Origin: Arenibacter catalasegens
Lineage (GTDB): Bacteria; Bacteroidota; Bacteroidia; Flavobacteriales; Flavobacteriaceae
Direction of reading: 5' to 3'
DNA length: 52,906 bases
NCBI RefSeq assembly: GCF_002909235.1
Contig: NZ_PHQQ01000034.1
Location: 1-52,906, forward strand
Shown here: positions 52,787-52,906 of the stretch, piece by piece
Layout of the letters: each line of letters begins with the position of its first letter
How positions within the stretch are numbered: the stretch's first letter is position 1
Made by a program: the position numbers and the translations under genes
The notes under the pieces: model-generated
Databases searched by the model: none
The model's input: only the letters and a program-made list of their open reading frames with translations
Told to the model about the DNA's origin: nothing

Positions 52787-52906
52787 TTATGGATTGACCA
52801 AGGGTAAATTATAGTTTTTTTCATATTTTCTGTTTTCTTTGATCAAAGTAAAGATCCTGTTGATTATTTTGGCCCGTACCGCATTGATTACCGTCATTTT
52901 ATTTTT
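52787..52906 (-). mobile_element. C-terminal end of IS110-family transposase (partial)
   Basis: From the right edge the minus strand reads 39 codons to TAA at 52789-52787: KNKMTVINAVRAKIINRIF, then TLIKENRKYEKNYNLPLV. 'KNKMxxINAVRxKLIxRIFAxIK' is the C-terminal tail of IS110/IS116/IS902 transposases, which act as DEDD enzymes guided by a bridge RNA. The gene is cut by the window edge; whether it is intact cannot be seen. Bases 52600-52786 would be the right flank of the element. Confidence 0.75.

Larger units (their letters stand above)
52068..52906. other. Gene-poor region with repeat-like DNA and IS edge
   Basis: Stops in all frames to about 52780. At 52373-52396 TTTTCTTTG and CAAAGAAAA form an inverted repeat around CTTGTC. 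The stretch CTTGTCCAAAGAAAACGAAA around it resembles a sequence repeated between genes in many Bacteroidota genomes. The last 120 bases are the end of a transposase. Confidence 0.5.

Overview
The window is chromosomal DNA of a member of the Bacteroidota, most likely a marine Flavobacteriaceae. The evidence is AT-rich sequence, Bacteroidota-type promoters (TTG, about 19 nt, TAnnTTTG), an OmpA protein with thrombospondin type-3 repeats, a zinc-site-less thymidine kinase, a sulfatase, and the gene order AddB-like / OmpA / AddA-like / superoxide dismutase. I see no complete tRNA, no rRNA and no CRISPR array.

Layout. 1-2.4 kb: edge fragment of a transposase, a peroxiredoxin-like gene, an NAD(P)-binding oxidoreductase and a decayed SDR gene. 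2.4-6.2 kb: a PoxB-type pyruvate:quinone oxidoreductase and a lipoprotein. 6.3-9.8 kb: an operon for ATP-grasp ligase, alpha-E protein, an overlapping 52-residue membrane peptide and a transglutaminase. 10.1-13.7 kb: a scarred region with a metallopeptidase, a sigma factor cut off after region 2, the 3' half of a tRNA-Ala and two orphan reading-frame tails. 13.7-17.1 kb: a serine hydrolase and a sulfatase. 17.1-20.5 kb: a second peroxiredoxin, an L,D-transpeptidase, a SnoaL-like protein and an XRE/DUF2975 pair. 20.7-23.3 kb: an Mla-type lipid transport operon. 23.4-31 kb: metallophosphoesterase, CDP-alcohol phosphatidyltransferase, flavodoxin-like protein, OmpA lipoprotein, DUF302, DinB, HMA-like protein, universal stress protein and SDR. 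31-39.6 kb: AddB-like nuclease, OmpA, AddA-like helicase, SodA. 39.6-52 kb: housekeeping genes (UDG, rsmI, tdk, alr, mscL, asd, prolyl oligopeptidase, ABC ATPase, arfB, cyclase, Gre-like factor, FAD oxidoreductase). 52.1-52.9 kb: gene-poor DNA ending in the C-terminus of an IS110-family transposase.

The two strongest non-obvious signals are regulatory. First, between 18.8 and 29.2 kb several promoters share one architecture: a Crp/Fnr-type palindrome (TGAY-N4-RTCA), exactly 23 nt, then a Bacteroidota -7 element. They lie before the Mla operon, the flavodoxin/phospholipid operon, the HMA-like gene, the universal stress gene and a short terminated transcript resembling a regulated small RNA. 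An OmpA lipoprotein gene has the palindrome but no matching -7 element. Together they suggest a redox- or stress-responsive envelope regulon. Second, between sodA and the UDG gene there are two tandem copies of a roughly 70-nt minus-strand unit, each with a -7 element, a nearly identical 40-nt domain and a terminator hairpin: a candidate two-copy small-RNA family.
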